64,000 nucleotides of DNA, taken from Sphingomonas sp. (GTDB lineage Bacteria > Pseudomonadota > Alphaproteobacteria > Sphingomonadales > Sphingomonadaceae). Below are positions 25,889 to 35,114 of this stretch, piece by piece. A program made the translations under genes and the position numbers. Position 1 is the stretch's first letter. The number at the start of each line of letters is the position of its first letter. The stretch lies in assembly GCA_003248865.1 (NCBI GenBank), contig QFPK01000015.1, positions 27,621 through 91,620 on the forward strand, given 5' to 3'. Below the pieces are notes generated by a model. The model was not told where the DNA came from. It made no database searches and worked only from the letters and a program-made list of their open reading frames with translations.

Positions 25889-27020
25889 CGGCCGCCCCTT
25901 CCGTCCGTCCGCCACCGCGCGGCGCCCACCCCAGCATCTCGCGCTTCTCATTCTCGTCCAGAAATTCGGCCGCCCCCACATGGCGCCACAAGCGCTCCCG
26001 GTCGGCCCACAGCGCCGGCACCAGATCCAGGTCCGGCTCCAGCACCAACCCCGGCCACCAGACAGACAGATGCCGCGACACCCCGTCCAGGATCCGGTTC
26101 AGCAGCGGCAGGATGGTCAGCCGCCACAACGCCACATTGGCCTCGGCATAATTGGCATGTGTCGAATCGCCGGGCAGCCCCAGCAGCATCGGCGGCACCC
26201 CGAACGCCAGCGCCACATCGCGCGCCGCCGCCTCCCGCGCTTTCTGAAAATCCATTTCGGCCGGCGTCAGCGCCAGCGCCTGCCACTTCAGCCCGCCTTC
26301 CAGCAGCATCGGCCGCCCGGCATTGCGGGATCCCTGGAACCCGGCCTCGATCTCGTCGCGCAACCGCGCAAACTGCTCCGCCGAAAGCGGCCCGTCCTCG
26401 CCATCCAGCACCAGCGCCCCCGAAGGCCGCGCCGCATTGGCGATCAGCGACCGGTTCCAGCGCCCCGCCGCCTGCAACAGCGCCACACCCTCTCTCGCCG
26501 CACCCACGCAGCCGGTTCCCAGATGATCGTCCAGCGGATCGAGCGCCTTCAGATGCAGCAACCCGGGCCGGGCAGCGTCGCCAGAAACCGGCATCCGCTG
26601 CACATGTCCGCCCACCCGATAGATCCAGCTCACCGGCCAGCCCCGGGCATCGGTCTCCAGCTGTAGCCGCTCCGGCCGCAACGCCCACAAGGTCGCCGCC
26701 CGCCCACCCGCATCCAGCCCGGTCTCCAGATAGGCATTGCCGTGCAGCAGCAGATGCGTCGCCACCTGCTCCAGCAGAGCCGGCGGCAGCAACGCCACCG
26801 CCGGATGCGCCTCACCGCCCGCAGACAATGTCACGCTGGAAAGGCCCTCGGCCACCAGCCGGATAGCGCGCAGCGCAACCGGATTGCCCATCGCCGCCCG
26901 CACCTGCCCGGCATAGCCCATCGGCGGCTCAGAGGGCGCCCCATCCCCTCCCAGCCAATGGCGGGCCGGGGCCAGCGCCTTGGCCTCCTCCAGCCCCAGC
27001 AGCTTCCGCGCCCAGCTCAC
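25881..27020 (-). CDS. GTA gp3, portal protein
   Basis: A 379-residue HK97-type portal: NPVALRAIRLVAEGLSSVTLS, then LLLHGNAYLETGLDAGGR, VLDGEDGPLSAEQFARLRDEIEAGFQGSRNAGRPMLLEGGLKWQ and FGVPPMLLGLPGDSTHANYAEANVALWRLTILPLLNRILDGVS are all hallmark segments. Twelve copies form the DNA entry ring of the capsid. The start overlaps the stop of the small upstream gene by 4 bp. Confidence 0.95.
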   Translation of the reverse strand: MSWARKLLGLEEAKALAPARHWLGGDGAPSEPPMGYAGQVRAAMGNPVALRAIRLVAEGLSSVTLSAGGEAHPAVALLPPALLEQVATHLLLHGNAYLETGLDAGGRAATLWALRPERLQLETDARGWPVSWIYRVGGHVQRMPVSGDAARPGLLHLKALDPLDDHLGTGCVGAAREGVALLQAAGRWNRSLIANAARPSGALVLDGEDGPLSAEQFARLRDEIEAGFQGSRNAGRPMLLEGGLKWQALALTPAEMDFQKAREAAARDVALAFGVPPMLLGLPGDSTHANYAEANVALWRLTILPLLNRILDGVSRHLSVWWPGLVLEPDLDLVPALWADRERLWRHVGAAEFLDENEKREMLGWAPRGGGRTEGAADG

Positions 27021-27235
27021 GCGTCATCCCTCGGGTTGTTGCCCGGCCCTACCGTCACCAGCCCGCCGCCGATGATCAGAGAGACTGCCTGCGCCAGCCC
27101 ATGGGCCTGCATCGGGTCCGATCCCAGCACCACGGCAATGGTCGCAAAGCCGACCCAGGTCGAACTTTCGGAAAGGCGCAGGCGCGCCCAGCTCATCGCG
27201 GAAGCCCAGGGCTCCCGCGTCCAGAAGGGTTCCAT
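27017..27235 (-). CDS. Small membrane protein between terminase and portal
   Basis: A 72-residue protein with one clear hydrophobic stretch (TWVGFATIAVVLGSD) and a second Gly-rich one (AVSLIIGGGLVTVGPG). It has a good AGGAGA ribosome-binding site and is coupled to the portal gene by a 4-bp overlap. RcGTA has a small gene (g3.5) near here but I cannot show homology. Two membrane segments in a tiny protein inside a phage-like operon make a holin-like role possible. The RcGTA holin is encoded elsewhere, so this is speculative. Confidence 0.65.
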   Translation of the reverse strand: MEPFWTREPWASAMSWARLRLSESSTWVGFATIAVVLGSDPMQAHGLAQAVSLIIGGGLVTVGPGNNPRDDA

Positions 27236-27250
27236 ATCGAAAGTCTCCTG

Positions 27251-28561
27251 TCAGTCCGCCAGCATCCGCACACCGGGCCCCGCGCCCGGCCGTGCCAACA
27301 GCAATTCTGTCAAGGCCCACACCAGCGCGTCGGCCCGGTCGGGCGATTGCCCCGGCCCCACATAACCGCCGCCCTGGATCAGCCCGCACATCTCGTCTTC
27401 GAGCAGCGGAAACGAACCCGCATGCCGCACCCGCCCCGCGCCGTACAGCGCGGCCACAGGTTCCGCCCGGGCGGCCTTGCCCCGGCTTGCCCGCACCTGC
27501 TTCACCGGCAATTCCTGGCACGCCGCCTTCAGGGTGGAGACCACCATCTCCCCCCCGTTGTTCACCTCCGCCACCACCCGGTCGGCCTCGAACCGCCGAT
27601 ACGCAGCCGCAACGGCGGCGGCCCATAAATCGGGCGAAACCGCAGACACGCTGGCATCCGCCACCACATGGGCGACACCGTCGGCATCCAGCCCCGCCAC
27701 TACGATCCCGCACCCCCCCGGCCCGGCGGGGGGGTCCACCCCCACCACCACCCGAACCAGCGGCGGCACCGCCGCCTCCCGGCAACGATCCAATCCGTCC
27801 AGAGACCACAACGCCCCCTCGCGCGCCTCCAGCAGCTCTCCCATCAACTCCTGCCGCCCCAGCGAGGTGCCGCCATAATTCTGCGTCACATCCGCCAGAT
27901 ATTGCGCCGGCAGATGCGCCCGGTTGTCGAACGTCGTCCCGCGCGTCACCACCGTGCCCGGCGCCGCCATCAGCGTCCGCAGCAACGGAATCGGTCGCGG
28001 AGTCGTCGTCGCCACAATGCGCGGATGGTTCCCCAGCCGCAGCCCCATGCGCAGCATGTCCAGCGTCTGCTTCGCGTTCGGCCAGGCCCCCAGTTCATCG
28101 CACCAGGCGAAGTGAAACTGCGGACCGCGCAGCTGGTCCGGCTCCATCGCCGAAAACAGCGTCGCCCGCGACCCGTTCGGCCACAGCAGGGTGCGACGCC
28201 CGGCTTGCCACACAGGCCGGAACCGCTCCGACCCCACCAAAAGCAGCCCGGATTCGCCCTCGATCATCACGCCGAGCCCATCCTTGGCCGTCTGCGCCAC
28301 CAGCGCGATCCGCGCACCGGGGTGGCGGCGCGCCTGCGCCGCCACCCATTCCGCTCCCGCGCGGGTCTTGCCAAAGCCCCGCCCCGCCAGGATCAGCCAC
28401 AAGGACCAATCGCCGCGCGGCGCCAGCTGCGCCGGCCGCGCCGTCCAGCGCCAGTGCCGCATCAGCCCCAGCCGCCGCGAAACATCCACTTCGGTCAAAA
28501 GCCCGGTCCGCCGATCCGCCGGCAAACGAGCGAACCGCTCCATCAGCGAAAGCTCACGCAT
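27251..28561 (-). CDS. terL: GTA gp2, large terminase subunit
   Basis: A 436-residue packaging ATPase-nuclease. Walker A is LAGRGFGKTRAG at about residues 58-69 and Walker B is FAWCDELGAW at about 155. The RNase H-like nuclease part begins VVVGVDPPAG and includes DRVVAEVNNGGEM and a late DRADALVWALTELL. It drives headful packaging of host DNA. The frame is open to a TTG at 28582; I prefer the ATG at 28561 (MRELSLMERF), with GGAAGG about 10 bp upstream. Confidence 0.93.
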   Translation of the reverse strand: MRELSLMERFARLPADRRTGLLTEVDVSRRLGLMRHWRWTARPAQLAPRGDWSLWLILAGRGFGKTRAGAEWVAAQARRHPGARIALVAQTAKDGLGVMIEGESGLLLVGSERFRPVWQAGRRTLLWPNGSRATLFSAMEPDQLRGPQFHFAWCDELGAWPNAKQTLDMLRMGLRLGNHPRIVATTTPRPIPLLRTLMAAPGTVVTRGTTFDNRAHLPAQYLADVTQNYGGTSLGRQELMGELLEAREGALWSLDGLDRCREAAVPPLVRVVVGVDPPAGPGGCGIVVAGLDADGVAHVVADASVSAVSPDLWAAAVAAAYRRFEADRVVAEVNNGGEMVVSTLKAACQELPVKQVRASRGKAARAEPVAALYGAGRVRHAGSFPLLEDEMCGLIQGGGYVGPGQSPDRADALVWALTELLLARPGAGPGVRMLAD

Positions 28562-28683
28562 ACCTGCCCGCCCTTCCGCCAACGGCTCGATCCACGAAAA
28601 CGCCCACCGTGTCTTTTCCGATGGGCGCGTCCCGCGCCCCGCCCCGAAAGCCTTAGTCGCAATTTCGGAGCATGCCCGAATCT

Positions 28684-29205
28684 CTAATCCAGACCGTCAC
28701 GATTGTCAAGATGAATTTTACCATATTGGTTCTCATAATGCGCCACAAGCCGATCCAGCGCCAACCCCAGCACCAGTTTCCCGGCCCGCACCGGCCAGCC
28801 CAGCCCGCGCTCAGCGTCCGCCAGTCCCTCGCCCTCGCACGCCACCCGCCAGAGAATATCGGAAAGCCCCGACCCCACCGCCTCCAGCGCCGAATCGAAG
28901 CGCCGCTTCGCATCCATCGCCCCCAGCGATTGCGCATGCGCCCCGTCGCGCCACCCGTCAGACCGTCCCCCGGGCGACGGATCCCAGCGCATTGTCACGC
29001 GTGCACCCAACCCCGCGCGCGCATGGTCGCCCCGCAGCCGCTCGGCCGCCGCCACTTGCACCGGCGTCAGCATCCCCCGTCTCGCCAGCCAGCCGACCGG
29101 CGATTCGGTCAGGTTCACCGCCACCAGCTGCCGGTCCACCGCATCCGAGGGCGCAAGCACGCGCCGCCCGATCACCCGATTGGGATAGTCAATTGCATCC
29201 ACCAT
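28684..29205 (-). CDS. DUF6456 protein at the gp1 position of the GTA cluster
   Basis: A 173-residue protein whose second half (MDAKRRFDSALEAVGSGLSDILWRVACEGEGLADAERGLGWPVRAGKLVLGLALDRLVAHY, read in parts) is DUF6456; the front (PVGWLARRGMLTPVQVAAAERLRGDHARA) fits the same family. It is the first gene of the cluster, where RcGTA carries the small terminase, but DUF6456 proteins elsewhere contain helix-turn-helix domains, so it could be regulatory. A perfect GAGAGGAG stands 7 bp before the ATG at 29205. About 120 bp without a gene separate it from the terminase. Confidence 0.75.
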   Translation of the reverse strand: MVDAIDYPNRVIGRRVLAPSDAVDRQLVAVNLTESPVGWLARRGMLTPVQVAAAERLRGDHARAGLGARVTMRWDPSPGGRSDGWRDGAHAQSLGAMDAKRRFDSALEAVGSGLSDILWRVACEGEGLADAERGLGWPVRAGKLVLGLALDRLVAHYENQYGKIHLDNRDGLD

Positions 29206-29283
29206 GGCACCACTCCTCTCGACAGAGCGAACGGACTGCCATATTGGTAATCCTGTAGGACAGAACCAAACCGGAGAATAGGA
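29206..29283. promoter_or_regulatory. Divergent promoter region of the GTA cluster and XRE regulator
   Basis: A 78-bp region between two divergent starts. It holds two similar direct blocks, GACAGAGCGAAC at 29221 and GACAGAACCAAAC at 29259, 38 bp apart, and between them CCATATTGGT with CCA/TGG arms. A related ACCATATTGGT lies inside the end of gp1 near 28722. On the minus strand TTGGTT and AATATG are spaced like a weak sigma-70 promoter for gp1. These are candidate operators of the neighbouring regulator. Confidence 0.45.
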
Positions 29284-29847
29284 ATGATGAGCCGCCTCAG
29301 GGAAATCCGCAAATCACGCGGGATGACGCTGGCCGACGTGGCCGCGCTCTGCGTGCCGCCAACCACAGCGGTCACCATCGGGCGCCTCGAAACCGGCACC
29401 CGGCAGCTCACCGTTCCCTGGATCGAAAAGCTCGCCGTCGCTCTACAGGTCGAACCCCGCGAACTCATCGCGCAGGAAGGCGACACCAGCATCGCCGTCG
29501 CCGCCCAGCTCACAGTCGAAGGTGCGCAACCCCTCAGCGAAACGCTGCAGATCCATGCCCCCACCCCGCTCGCCGGTACCATCGGCCTCCTCGTCCGCGA
29601 TTCGCAGGGGGATTACCGCGCCGGAGACCACCTCTGGCTCGAACAACTCCCCCCTCCTCGCTTCGCCGAAGCCATCAACACCGATGTCCTCATCCCGCGC
29701 CAGGTCGGCCGCTTCGTCTTCGGCCGCCTCGTCGCGACCGAAGGCAACCGCCTCCACATCCTCCCGGCCCGCCCGGGCGCCCGCCAGACCGTCATCGCCG
29801 ACGCCCCCTGGCTGGGTCGGGTCCAGGCGCTGATCCGGCGATTCTAA
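29284..29847 (+). CDS. XRE-family transcriptional regulator next to the GTA cluster
   Basis: A 187-residue regulator. Residues 1-62 form an HTH_XRE domain (LREIRKSRGMTLADVAALC, then TVTIGRLETGTRQLTVPWIEKLAVALQV read in pieces). The C-terminal half (GDHLWLEQLPP, DVLIPRQVGRFVFGRLVATEGNRLHILP) resembles the S24/LexA-like sensing fold of phage CI-type repressors, but I see no clear Ser-Lys catalytic pair. The start at 29284 has GGAG 7 bp upstream. Being divergent from gp1 over 78 bp, it is the obvious candidate to control the cluster. Confidence 0.85.
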   Translation: MMSRLREIRKSRGMTLADVAALCVPPTTAVTIGRLETGTRQLTVPWIEKLAVALQVEPRELIAQEGDTSIAVAAQLTVEGAQPLSETLQIHAPTPLAGTIGLLVRDSQGDYRAGDHLWLEQLPPPRFAEAINTDVLIPRQVGRFVFGRLVATEGNRLHILPARPGARQTVIADAPWLGRVQALIRRF

Positions 29848-29855
29848 AAGACAGG

Positions 29856-30079
29856 AAGGGGCTCTGCCCCTTCACCCCGGCAGGGCACCGTGTGCCCTGC
29901 ACCCACATTCCCATGCCAATCGGCAAGGTTGCGCTGATGGATAAGTTGACTGCCTGCAGCGCCAGCAATCTCCAGCGCCGCAGGCAATTAAAACGACGTC
30001 ACACACGCGGCTTCGAAGTGAGCGCGCAACGCCAACTTCGAGGGTGCAGGGAAATCATTTCCCTGCCCGCCGGAGGCAA
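29856..30079 (+). repeat. Dispersed structured intergenic repeat, copy B
   Basis: A 224-bp copy filling the space between the XRE gene and dcd. Order: hairpin 1 (AAGGGGC and GCCCCTT, 29856-29872), hairpin 2 (GCAGGGCAC and GTGCCCTGC, 29880-29900), internal hairpin (TGCCTGCAGCGC and GCGCCGCAGGCA, with one mismatch), hairpin 4 (GCAGGGAAA and TTTCCCTGC, 30046-30066) and the right terminal repeat ending CCGGAGGCAA at 30079. Compared with copies A, C and D, the arms of hairpin 2 differ at matched positions while pairing is kept. Confidence 0.85.
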
Positions 30080-30091
30080 AAACCAACCCGC

Positions 30092-30646
30092 CTACAACCG
30101 CGGCAATGTAACCCCGCGCTGCCCCATGTATTTCCCCGCCCGGTCGGCATAGCTCGTCTCGCAGATGCCTTCCCCTTTCAGGAACAGGAACTGGCACGCG
30201 CCTTCATAGGCATAGATCTTCGCCGGCAACGGCGTCGTGTTGGAAAACTCCAGCGTCACATGCCCTTCCCATTCGGGTTCCAGAGGGGTCACGTTCACGA
30301 TGATCCCGCAGCGGGCGTAGGTGCTCTTGCCCAGGCAGATCACCAGCACATCGCGCGGCACGCGGAAATATTCCACCGTCCGCGCCAGTGCGAAGCTGTT
30401 GGGCGGGATCACGCACACATCGGTCTTGCGGTCCACGAAGCTTGCGTCCGAGAATTGCTTGGGGTCCACCACCGCGCTGTCCACGTTGGTGAAGATCTTG
30501 AACTCGTCGGACACCCGCGCGTCATAGCCATAGCTGGAAAGCCCATAGGATATGCAGCCGTCGCGCTTCTGCGCTTCCACGAACGGTTCGATCATGCCGT
30601 CGCGCAACGCCCGATCACGGATCCAGCTATCGGGCATCACGCCCAT
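30092..30646 (-). CDS. dcd: dCTP deaminase
   Basis: A 184-residue enzyme converting dCTP to dUTP on the route to thymidylate. Family motifs: ISYGLSSYGYDARV near residue 35, VCVIPPNSFALARTVEYF, the nucleotide-binding GKSTYARCGIIVNVTPLEPEWEGHVTLEFSNTTPLP block (in parts) with the catalytic Glu, and the C-terminal YMGQRGVTLPRL. Full length. Confidence 0.96.
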   Translation of the reverse strand: MGVMPDSWIRDRALRDGMIEPFVEAQKRDGCISYGLSSYGYDARVSDEFKIFTNVDSAVVDPKQFSDASFVDRKTDVCVIPPNSFALARTVEYFRVPRDVLVICLGKSTYARCGIIVNVTPLEPEWEGHVTLEFSNTTPLPAKIYAYEGACQFLFLKGEGICETSYADRAGKYMGQRGVTLPRL

Positions 30647-30674
30647 GAAACACCTCTTGCCTGTCTGATGTGGA

Positions 30675-31160
30675 TTACTGCCTGATGTGAAGAACGCAGA
30701 TCAGCGTGAACAGCCTGCGCGCCGTGTCGAAGTCGGTTTCAACCTTGCCGTCAAGCCGCTCCATCAGCAGTTCGGCTGCTGAGTTGTGGATTCCCCGCCG
30801 CGCCATGTCGATGGTCTCGATGGCACTGGGCGAAGCGTTGCGGATTGCCTTGTAATAACTGTCGCAGATCGCGAAATATTCCCGCACCACCCGGCGGAAT
30901 GGCGCCAGTCCCAGCAGGATCGTCCCCGCACCGGCGCCCGCGTCCTGCGTTACGTCCATCGCCAGCCGCCCGTCTTCCACGCGCAGCAGCAGCCGCCACG
31001 GCCCGGCACCCTCCAGTTCGATCGGCCGGAACAGATTGCCCTCCAGCAGATCGAAGATGGCGACCCGCCGTTCCTGCTCCACGTCGGCATTGCGCCAGAG
31101 AACGGTGCGTTCATCCAGCTCAACCGCCACGATGCGATGATCTCCGCCGACGTCCGCCAT
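30675..31160 (-). CDS. UPF0262 family protein
   Basis: A 161-residue member of UPF0262, a family of unknown function widespread in alphaproteobacteria. Diagnostic text: ERRVAIFDLLEGNLFRP, then LGLAPFRRVVREYFAICDSYYKAIRNASPSAIETIDMARRGIHN and FDTARRLFTLICVLH (in parts). No catalytic signature is visible. It lies 28 bp upstream of dcd on the same strand and may be co-transcribed. Confidence 0.92.
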   Translation of the reverse strand: MADVGGDHRIVAVELDERTVLWRNADVEQERRVAIFDLLEGNLFRPIELEGAGPWRLLLRVEDGRLAMDVTQDAGAGAGTILLGLAPFRRVVREYFAICDSYYKAIRNASPSAIETIDMARRGIHNSAAELLMERLDGKVETDFDTARRLFTLICVLHIRQ

Positions 31161-31282
31161 CCGATCAGTCCTAGAACCCGGGCGCGTCCCATGGCAAGCA
31201 ATCGCATCCAGCCAGGCCAGGACCGTGGGAAATGCGCCACAGCCGGCGTAGGGCGATCATCCACATCTCAAGGAGACGCCTG

Positions 31283-31576
31283 ATGCCCCGCCGCACCTCT
31301 CTTTCCGCAATTGCCGCGTTCGCCATTGCCCTGCTCTCCACCCCGACGCTCGCGCAACAGCAGCCGCCCGCCGGCCATCAGCCCGGCCGCTTCTTCGACG
31401 CCACGGATACCAACAAGGACGGCGTCATCACCAAGGCCGAGTGGGACGCCGCAGGTCGTCGCCCCGAAGGCTTCGCCATGATGGACACCGACAAGGACGG
31501 CAAGGTCACCAAAGAGGAAGGCCGCGCCGCCATGCAGAAGATGATGCAGCAACGCGCCCAGCAGCAGCCGCAATAA
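31283..31576 (+). CDS. Secreted EF-hand protein
   Basis: A 97-residue protein with a Sec signal peptide (LSAIAAFAIALLSTPTLAQ) and two EF-hand calcium loops, DTNKDGVITKAE and DTDKDGKVTKEE, both with the canonical acidic positions. A Gln-rich tail closes it. A periplasmic calcium-binding role is likely; partners are unknown. I chose the ATG at 31283 after AAGGAGA. The frame upstream of it is Arg-rich and unlike a signal peptide. Confidence 0.85.
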   Translation: MPRRTSLSAIAAFAIALLSTPTLAQQQPPAGHQPGRFFDATDTNKDGVITKAEWDAAGRRPEGFAMMDTDKDGKVTKEEGRAAMQKMMQQRAQQQPQ

Positions 31577-31609
31577 AGGGCGCAACAAGCGCACGTCAAA
31601 ACAGGCAGA

Positions 31610-31685
31610 TGGTGGGCTCGCCGGGATTCGAACCCGGGACCTACAGATTAAAAGTCCGTTGCTCTACCGACTGAGCTACGAGCCC
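31610..31685 (-). tRNA. tRNA-Lys (UUU)
   Basis: Read on the minus strand: acceptor GGGCTCG at 31685-31679 pairs with CGAGCCC at 31620-31614. The D-arm is AGCTCAGTCGGTAGAGC, the anticodon loop CTTTTAA gives UUU, and the T-arm GGGTTCGAATCCC is complete. The 3' CCA is encoded (31612-31610). The variable loop has normal length. All cloverleaf elements are intact. Confidence 0.97.
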
Positions 31686-31757
31686 ACTGCCTGCTGTGTC
31701 GGGCGCCTGTAGGGCGGCCGCCCCCTCACGTCAAATCGCCAGGGCACCCCCGCCGCG

Positions 31758-32282
31758 TCAAACCAGCGGCCGCGCCCGACCCAGCCGTGCCGCCATCTGC
31801 CGCACCGTCAAACCCAGCCGCGGATGCCGCCAGCCGGGCGCCACCTCCCGCATCGGCGCCAGAACGAACAGCCGCCGATGAAGCTCCGGGTGCGGCACCC
31901 GCAACCGGTCGCCCGTCAGCACCCTCTGCCCGAAGGCCAGCAGATCCAGATCCAGCACCCGAGCCCCCCAGCGCCGCCACCGCTTCCGCCCGAAGCCGCG
32001 CTCCACCCCCTGCAGCACCGTCAACAAGGCCTCGGGCGTCCCGTCCCAGCGCACCTCCGCCACCGCATTAGCAAAGCGCCGCTTCGAAGGCCCCAGCGGC
32101 GCCGTCTCCACGATCCGCGACACCGCCACAACCTCCACGCCGACCCCAGACAATGCCGCCAACGCCGCCACCAGAACGGCACGCGGCGGCCCATACCGCC
32201 CATGGCAGCGATTGCCCCCCAACCCGATCAAAACTGGATCGGCTGGAGTCCGCGCCGCTGCGATGCTAGCCCGCTGACCCAT
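31758..32282 (-). CDS. folK: 2-amino-4-hydroxy-6-hydroxymethyldihydropteridine pyrophosphokinase
   Basis: A 174-residue folate pathway kinase. VLIGLGGNRCHGRYGPPRAVLVAAL is the N-terminal nucleotide-binding strand-loop-helix. FANAVAEVRWDGTPEALLTVLQGVERGFGRKRWRRWGARVLDLDLLAFG contains the conserved R-x-W-x-x-R-x-L-D-L-D-L box. VPHPELHRRLFVLAPMREVAPGW is the usual C-terminal loop. The ATG at 32282 overlaps the opposite-strand ATG of the uracil-DNA glycosylase gene in a single CATG. Confidence 0.93.
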   Translation of the reverse strand: MGQRASIAAARTPADPVLIGLGGNRCHGRYGPPRAVLVAALAALSGVGVEVVAVSRIVETAPLGPSKRRFANAVAEVRWDGTPEALLTVLQGVERGFGRKRWRRWGARVLDLDLLAFGQRVLTGDRLRVPHPELHRRLFVLAPMREVAPGWRHPRLGLTVRQMAARLGRARPLV

Positions 32283-32925
32283 GCGCCCCGATCCCGCCCT
32301 GCAACCCGATCCTGACTGCCAGCTCTGCCCCCGGCTGGCCGCGCACCGCGCCAAACTCCGCGCCCGCGAACCCGGCTGGTTCAACGCCCCCGTCCCCAGC
32401 TTCGGGACGGATCAGGGCTGGCTCGCTATCGTCGGCCTGGCGCCCGGCGAACGCGGTGCCAACCGCACCGGCCGCCCCTTCACCGGCGATTCCGCCGGAG
32501 ACCTGCTCTACGGCACACTCCTCGAAACCGGCCTCGCCAGCGGCACCTACGCCGGCACCCCGGATGACGGCCTCACCCTCAACGACACCCTCATCGTCAA
32601 CGCCGTCCGCTGTCTGCCCCCCGCCAACAAGCCGGAGCCGTCCGAAATCCACCAATGCCGCCCCTTCCTCGTCAGCCAGCTCAAATCCATGCCCAACCTA
32701 CGCGTGGTCCTCGCACTCGGCCAGATCGCCCACCAGTCCGCCGTCAAGGCCCTGGGCGGCAAACTCCCCAAACACCCCTTCGCCCACGCCGCCGTCCACC
32801 GCCTCCACACCGGCTACACGCTGGTCGATAGCTACCACTGCTCCCGCTACAACCAGAACACCGGACGCCTCACCGCAGAGATGTTCCGCACCGCCGTCGA
32901 TGCGGCCATCGCCGCCCGGCCGTAA
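32281..32925 (+). CDS. Type-5 uracil-DNA glycosylase (UDGb)
   Basis: A 214-residue Fe-S uracil-DNA glycosylase. VGLAPGERGANRTGRPFTGDSAGDLLYGTLLETGLA is the family 5 motif A region (in parts). The cysteines in CQLC, NAVRCLPPANKP and QCRPFL are placed to ligate a 4Fe-4S cluster. SYHCSRYNQNTGRLT is the motif B region. It removes uracil and related lesions from DNA. The ATG at 32281 is immediately opposite the folK start, so both promoters must lie inside the neighbouring genes or the true starts are a little downstream. Confidence 0.9.
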   Translation: MRPDPALQPDPDCQLCPRLAAHRAKLRAREPGWFNAPVPSFGTDQGWLAIVGLAPGERGANRTGRPFTGDSAGDLLYGTLLETGLASGTYAGTPDDGLTLNDTLIVNAVRCLPPANKPEPSEIHQCRPFLVSQLKSMPNLRVVLALGQIAHQSAVKALGGKLPKHPFAHAAVHRLHTGYTLVDSYHCSRYNQNTGRLTAEMFRTAVDAAIAARP

Positions 32926-32948
32926 AGCAAGCTTTGCGCGCCGCGCGG

Positions 32949-33168
32949 GGCGGGCTCTGCCCGCCACCCGGCAGGGAGCCGTGCTCCCTGCACCCACATT
33001 AGTAGGCCAATCGGTCAGGTTGTGCTGACGGACGAGTTTATTGCCTGCGGCGCCGACAAGCTTCAGCGCCGCAAGCAATCAAACTCTGTCCCACGTGCAA
33101 CTTTCGCATGGTGCACAACGCAAATGTCGAGGGTGCAGGGAAATCATTTCCCTGCCCGCCGGAGGCAA
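32949..33168 (+). repeat. Dispersed structured intergenic repeat, copy C
   Basis: A 220-bp copy between the glycosylase gene and aguB. Hairpin 1 has arms GGCGGGC and GCCCGCC (32949-32965), different from the AAGGGGC/GCCCCTT of copies A and B but still perfectly paired. Hairpin 2 is GCAGGGAGC and GCTCCCTGC (32971-32991). The internal stem is TGCCTGCGGCGC with GCGCCGCAAGCA. Hairpin 4 is at 33135-33155 and the right terminal repeat ends at 33168. Confidence 0.87.
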
Positions 33169-33188
33169 AAAACCTCAGCGCCCCCGCA

Positions 33189-34045
33189 TCAGATATCCTC
33201 AGCGATCCGCCCATACAGATTCGGCCGCCGGTCCCGGAAGAAGCCGAACGCCGCCCGGTGCCGCGCGACCACATCCAGGTCGAACTCGGCCGTGATCACG
33301 CCTTCGCTCGCGGTGTCCATCTCGGCCACCATATCGCCGCGCTGGTTGCTGATGAAGCTGTTGCCGTAGAAATGCGCGCCCGCGCCGTCGGCCGTCGGCT
33401 CCACGCCCACCCGGTTGGCGGCCACCACCGGCACCACGTTGGAGACGGCATGGCCGATCATCGCGCGCACCCACAGCCGGCGCGTGTCCAGCTCGGGGTC
33501 GTGCGGTTCGTTGCCGATGGCGGTGGGGAAGAACAGCACATCCGCGCCCATCAGCATCATGGACCGGGCGGTTTCGGGGTACCATTGGTCCCAGCAGATG
33601 CCCACGCCGATGGTGCCATGGGGCGTCGGCCACACCTTGAATCCGGTGTTGCCGGGCCGGAAATAGAACTTCTCCATATAGCCCGGCCCATCGGGGATAT
33701 GGCTCTTGCGGTAGGTGCCCTGCACCATGCCGTCGTCGCCAACGAAGGCGATGCTGTTGTAATAATGGTGCCCGTCCCGCTCGTAGAAGCTGGTGGGGAT
33801 GAAGACCTTCTCTGCACGCGCCACTTCGCGCGCGGCCTCTACGGCCGGATGGCTGTCCACCGGCGCGGCGGTCGCGAACAGCGCTTCGTCCTGCGAGGTG
33901 CAGAAATAATGCCCTTCGAACAGCTCGGGCGGCAGGATCACCTTCGCGCCCTCACCCGCCGCCTGGCGCACCAGCCCCATGGCCTTCGCGATATCGTCAT
34001 CGCGACGGCCACTCATCGCCATCTGCACCGCACCCACATTCAGCA

Positions 34046-34049
<4 letters not shown>
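33189..34049 (-). CDS. aguB: N-carbamoylputrescine amidase
   Basis: A 286-residue nitrilase-superfamily enzyme converting N-carbamoylputrescine to putrescine, CO2 and ammonia. The triad is visible: Glu in LPPELFEG, Lys in YRKSHIPDGPGY and Cys in GVGICWDQWYPE. The tail SFISNQRGDMVAEMDTASEGVI is typical. It is downstream of aguA with a 4-bp overlap, so both steps from agmatine to putrescine are encoded together. Confidence 0.95.
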
Positions 34050-35011
<962 letters not shown>

Positions 35012-35114
35012 GGCAATGCCCCCTACAGGCCGAACCATTGCATTTCCACCTCACCCCCCCATATCGCGAAGCCGAGAGAGCGGGACACCCAGTTACGGAA
35101 AGACAAACCCCAAT

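Noticed and set aside
11790..29205. The phage-like cluster as an ordinary prophage
   Set aside because: No integrase, attachment repeats, replication or classical lysis genes. Order and sizes follow the RcGTA gp1-gp15 set, including the very short tape measure, so a GTA is the better reading.
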